From assembly GCA_026398835.1 (NCBI GenBank), contig JAPLSD010000584.1:1-7835 (forward strand): 7,835 nt of DNA, written 5' to 3'. A program made the position numbers and the translations under genes. The notes under the pieces are model-generated. The model did not search any database, was not told the origin of the DNA, and saw only the letters and a list, made by a program, of their open reading frames with translations. Below are positions 5,684 to 7,835 of this stretch, piece after piece. The stretch's first letter is position 1. Each line of letters starts with the position of its first letter. The stretch comes from Pseudomonas sp. (GTDB taxonomy: Bacteria > Pseudomonadota > Gammaproteobacteria > Pseudomonadales > Pseudomonadaceae).

Positions 5684-6868
5684 TTACCAGGTCAGCACTG
5701 CCCCGACCGCAAAGGTGTCGGTGTTTTCATTTTGGGCATTGGTGTCATGCCCACGGATCTCGAACTGGTTGTACTCGGCAACCAGTTTGAGGTTGTCATT
5801 GACGTCATGAAACAGCGCGATCCCCCGGGTGTCGTAGTCCGCGCCGCTGCCGACCACGCCGTTGCCGTTGTCGTTGGTTTTACCGTAAGACAGCGCCAGA
5901 CGGTTCTTGCCGAGTTTGTAGGAGCCCTGCAGCAGGTAACCATCGCTGTCAACCTCGCGCAGTGTCGCTTTACCCGCGTTGTTGGTGAAGAACGGATTGA
6001 TGCCCTTGGCCTGGAAGCCTGAACCGGTCAGGGACAAACCGCCCATCTTCGCCTGCACGCCGTAACCGACGCCTTTTGAGGTGACCGATTTGACCGTGGA
6101 ATCGGTGTTGTCCGAGGTCTGGTAGCTGCCGTTGACCCAGCTGTAGATTTTCGCCCCGCTGACGTCGAACTGGTAAGTGATCTCACTCTCGGTCCGTGGG
6201 TTTTCCTGATAGGCCTTGCCCAGTGCGCTGCTGTCGTTGGTATCCACCGGATCCATGATCCCCACCGCGATGCGCAAGCCGTCCATGACCGGTGTGCGGT
6301 AGGTGATTTGCGAGGTCGGAAACGGGTATGGGTAGCCGGTGCCAATGTTGCCGAACGACACCCCGCCACCATCAACCAGCCCGAGGCTGTCACTGACCTG
6401 GCCGTAACCGGCCAGCATCTCGTCGAGCAGGATGTTGGAGCGAGCGAACAGCCCGAAGTCTTTACCGATCAGCACTTCACCCCATTCGGGGTTGGCGACG
6501 GTGCCGTAGAACTGGCGCACATCAATGGCGGTGTCGGTGCCGTTGGTTTGACTGTCGTTGATGGTCACCCAGAACGACGACCGAGCCCCAAGCTTCAGAT
6601 CGTCGACTTGTTTGGTCATGTTGAAGCCCAGGTAGTTGGGCAAGAAACCCATTTTCACCCGCGCCTGGCTCCGATCGAATTGATCGCCGGGACGGTCGAC
6701 TTTGCTGTTGACGTAAAAGGTGTTGATGTAGCCATCGGTGGAGAACGTGGTCTGGTCCTTGTCGTACAGCATGATTTCAGCTTTGGCCATCGAACTCATG
6801 CCCAGGGTCGACAGGCTGGCAATCAAGGCAGACAAGAAGCAGTGCTGGAATTTCTTATTGTTGTGCAT
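5684..6868 (-). CDS. Outer membrane general porin (gram-negative porin family)
   Basis: 394 residues. A signal peptide is visible: N-terminal N-N-K-K, a hydrophobic core and a cleavage site after A-K-A at residue 30, leaving about 364 residues. The mature part alternates polar and non-polar residues in short strands separated by Gly/Asn/Asp-rich turns. It contains D-V-R-Q-F-Y-G-T-V and G-E-V-L-I-G-K-D-F-G motifs typical of trimeric 16-strand porins, and ends in an aromatic residue (V-L-T-W), as the beta-barrel assembly signal requires. It should sit in the outer membrane and pass small solutes; the substrate cannot be read from sequence. The start is supported by GGAG 6 nt upstream of the ATG. 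It is not OprD-like in sequence. The gene is divergent from an RpiR-family regulator, which suggests control by a sugar-phosphate-type signal. A run of A-rich codons directly after the start may be an Hfq/Crc site. Confidence 0.9.
   Translation of the reverse strand: MHNNKKFQHCFLSALIASLSTLGMSSMAKAEIMLYDKDQTTFSTDGYINTFYVNSKVDRPGDQFDRSQARVKMGFLPNYLGFNMTKQVDDLKLGARSSFWVTINDSQTNGTDTAIDVRQFYGTVANPEWGEVLIGKDFGLFARSNILLDEMLAGYGQVSDSLGLVDGGGVSFGNIGTGYPYPFPTSQITYRTPVMDGLRIAVGIMDPVDTNDSSALGKAYQENPRTESEITYQFDVSGAKIYSWVNGSYQTSDNTDSTVKSVTSKGVGYGVQAKMGGLSLTGSGFQAKGINPFFTNNAGKATLREVDSDGYLLQGSYKLGKNRLALSYGKTNDNGNGVVGSGADYDTRGIALFHDVNDNLKLVAEYNQFEIRGHDTNAQNENTDTFAVGAVLTW
6851..6862 (-). promoter_or_regulatory. 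Hfq/Crc-type catabolite-activity motif at the porin start
   Basis: Minus-strand AACAATAAGAAA covers codons 3-6 of the porin. It contains two overlapping matches to the AANAANAA catabolite-activity motif and reads as four consecutive A-R-N triplets, the form recognised by the distal face of Hfq in Pseudomonas carbon catabolite repression. The match is seen; the regulation is inferred. Confidence 0.45.
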
Positions 6869-7116
6869 GGCGCGCTCCGCAAACGGGGGACGATTTGTCG
6901 GAGGCGATTATCAAAAGGCTGGGCAACGGCTCATATGCTGCCTTGGCTGCGATTGGCAGGTGCTTTGGATTGGCGGAAGCGGTCCGGCAAAATCGGTGTA
7001 AGACCCGCACGCTACGCGGTGCGGAACTTAGGGCTTACGCGGGCTGGCCGATGGGATGATCGACTAGCCCGCCAACGAGATGCCGCCGGTCCCCGCTCAC
7101 GCAATTTTGCCAGTTA
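6869..7116. other. Regulatory region between porin and RpiR-type gene, with inverted repeats
   Basis: No credible gene is seen here. On the minus strand, GATAAT (complement of 6907-6912) is a good -10 candidate for the porin but lacks a clear -35. Two inverted repeats stand out. The first is 6998-7006 against 7031-7038 (GTAAG-A-CCC with GGGCTTAC, one bulge), overlapping a CCGCAC/GTGCGG hairpin at 7005-7024. The second is GCGGGCT (7039-7045) against AGCCCGC (7066-7072). They could be operators or leader hairpins of either gene. Confidence 0.4.
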
Positions 7117-7143
7117 TCTGTCACATATTGACTTAATGACAGA
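7117..7143. promoter_or_regulatory. 27-bp operator-like palindrome upstream of the RpiR-type gene
   Basis: TCTGTCA (7117-7123) and TGACAGA (7137-7143) are perfect inverted half-sites with a 13-bp centre. The symmetry continues outward with two more matched pairs after one mismatch. The palindrome overlaps a TTGACT -35-like element at 7128-7133. It is a plausible autoregulatory site for the dimeric regulator encoded just downstream, and possibly for the divergent porin. Confidence 0.5.
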
Positions 7144-7156
7144 AAACATCCATTTT
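7128..7156 (+). promoter_or_regulatory. Possible sigma-70 promoter of the RpiR-type gene
   Basis: TTGACT (7128-7133; 5 of 6 to the -35 consensus) and CATTTT (7151-7156; only 3 of 6 to the -10) are 17 bp apart. Transcription would begin near 7163, ahead of the AGGA at 7179-7182. The -10 is poor, so the call is tentative. Confidence 0.3.
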
Positions 7157-7189
7157 CTGTTCCAAGCGCTGAAACAACAGGAAACAGCC

Positions 7190-7835
7190 TTGAGCCAGCC
7201 CATCAAACAACGTCTCGAAAGTAGCTTGTCGACCGCCTCCACCTCGGGACGGGCGATCGCCAATTACATGCTGGCCAACCTCTACGAGCTGCCCTTCCAG
7301 ACGTCTGCCGATATCGCCGCCAAGCTGGGCGTCAGCGAATCTACTGTCGGGCGCTTCTGCCGCTCCATCGGTTACAGCCATTTCAAAGACCTGAAAAACG
7401 ACCTGAAAACCGATCTGGGCGAAGGCCCGTGGCTGGTGGGTGAACGTTTGCAGGAGTTCCGCCAGCAAGCCAGTCAGAGCCCGCAAGGTTTGCCGCGCAG
7501 CTTCGAGCTGGAAGTCGGCGCGCTGGTGAAAGTCTACGAATACAGTCTGACCCCGGCCTGGCAAGTCGTCAGCCAGCGCCTGGCCACGCGCCGCAAGGTA
7601 TTTGTCGCCGGGTTCCAGACCGAGCGCGGTATCGCCGCTGCCATGGTCCATTTGCTGCAGTACCTGCGCGATGGCGTGCAACTGGCGGACGGCGCCGCCG
7701 GGCATTTCGCCGACGTGCTGCTCAGTAACCCTGAGGAGTGCGCACTGGTGGTGTTCGAAGCCCGGCGTTATTCCCTCCATGCCCTGACCCTGTGCCGCAA
7801 GGCCCGCGAAGCCGGGATTGCGGTGACCCTGGTCA
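7190..7835 (+). CDS. MurR/RpiR-family transcriptional regulator (HTH + SIS), cut by window end
   Basis: 215 codons are visible and the frame is open at the right edge. Residues about 1-75 form the HTH_6 domain (R-A-I-A-N-Y-M-L-A-N, then A-D-I-A-A-K-L-G-V-S-E-S-T-V-G-R-F-C-R-S-I-G-Y, the recognition helix). From about residue 130 the sugar-isomerase-like SIS domain begins (R-K-V-F-V-A-G-F-Q-T-E-R-G); it binds a phosphosugar or related effector. About 70 residues are missing. I chose TTG at 7190 because AGGA (7179-7182) lies 7 nt before it. The alternative ATG at 7136 has no ribosome site, sits inside an operator-like palindrome, and adds 18 codons with much lower GC at third positions than what follows. 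That ATG remains possible. The gene is divergent from the porin, its most likely target. The effector is not predictable from what is visible. Confidence 0.9.
   Translation, partial: MSQPIKQRLESSLSTASTSGRAIANYMLANLYELPFQTSADIAAKLGVSESTVGRFCRSIGYSHFKDLKNDLKTDLGEGPWLVGERLQEFRQQASQSPQGLPRSFELEVGALVKVYEYSLTPAWQVVSQRLATRRKVFVAGFQTERGIAAAMVHLLQYLRDGVQLADGAAGHFADVLLSNPEECALVVFEARRYSLHALTLCRKAREAGIAVTLV

Noticed and set aside
5684..6868. OprD-family specific channel
   Set aside because: Length, the D-V-R-Q-F-Y-G and I-G-K-D-F-G motifs and the barrel ending fit the general gram-negative porin family rather than OprD.
7133..7780. 215-codon open frame on the minus strand at the right end
   Set aside because: It is antisense to a clear MurR/RpiR-family protein on the plus strand; the plus frame contains the recognisable HTH and SIS motifs.

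Overview
The window looks like a chromosomal segment of a fluorescent-group Pseudomonas. The evidence is the AgmR/ErbR sequence, a typical Pseudomonas REP doublet (a pair of inverted GTGGGAGCGGGCTTGCCCGC-type units), GC-rich third codon positions, and a gene neighbourhood known from P. putida and P. aeruginosa PQQ-alcohol regions. All identifications come from reading the sequence and from memory of the families; no search was run.

Layout. 1-148 (+): the last codons of a PQQ-catabolism-associated CXXCW (rhodanese-like) protein. 205-870 (+): the LuxR/NarL-type response regulator AgmR (ErbR). 898-965: a REP-like inverted repeat between convergent genes. 4740-1005 (-): a two-gene operon, a FIST-domain protein (NosP-like) followed with a 71-bp overlap by an 880-residue triple-PAS hybrid histidine kinase (NahK/ErcS'-like). 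5483-4908 (-): a compact unit consisting of promoter, long structured leader, 90-residue unknown protein and strong terminator. 5524-5611: a perfect REP doublet. 6868-5684 (-): a 394-residue general porin. 6869-7189: a regulatory region. 7190-end (+): a MurR/RpiR-family regulator, cut by the window end.

How the genes may work together. AgmR activates PQQ-dependent alcohol oxidation in relatives. NosP/NahK is described in P. aeruginosa as a nitric-oxide-responsive sensor pair that signals through HptB, and the same kinase was also named ErcS' in the ethanol-oxidation regulon. Their adjacency here fits a link between a heme/NO-type input and alcohol catabolism. The porin and RpiR genes are divergent and may form a separate carbon-uptake unit; the porin start has an Hfq/Crc-type A-rich motif.

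The most unusual item is the leader of the 90-residue protein. On the minus strand it folds into a closed multi-branch RNA (14-bp P1, a UUCG-capped hairpin, and a hairpin with a 10-nt loop). That loop is complementary to the Shine-Dalgarno region of the downstream gene, and a second single-stranded part is complementary to another leader site. This is the logic of phage P1/P7 C4 antisense RNA, here apparently controlling a small chromosomal gene of unknown function.
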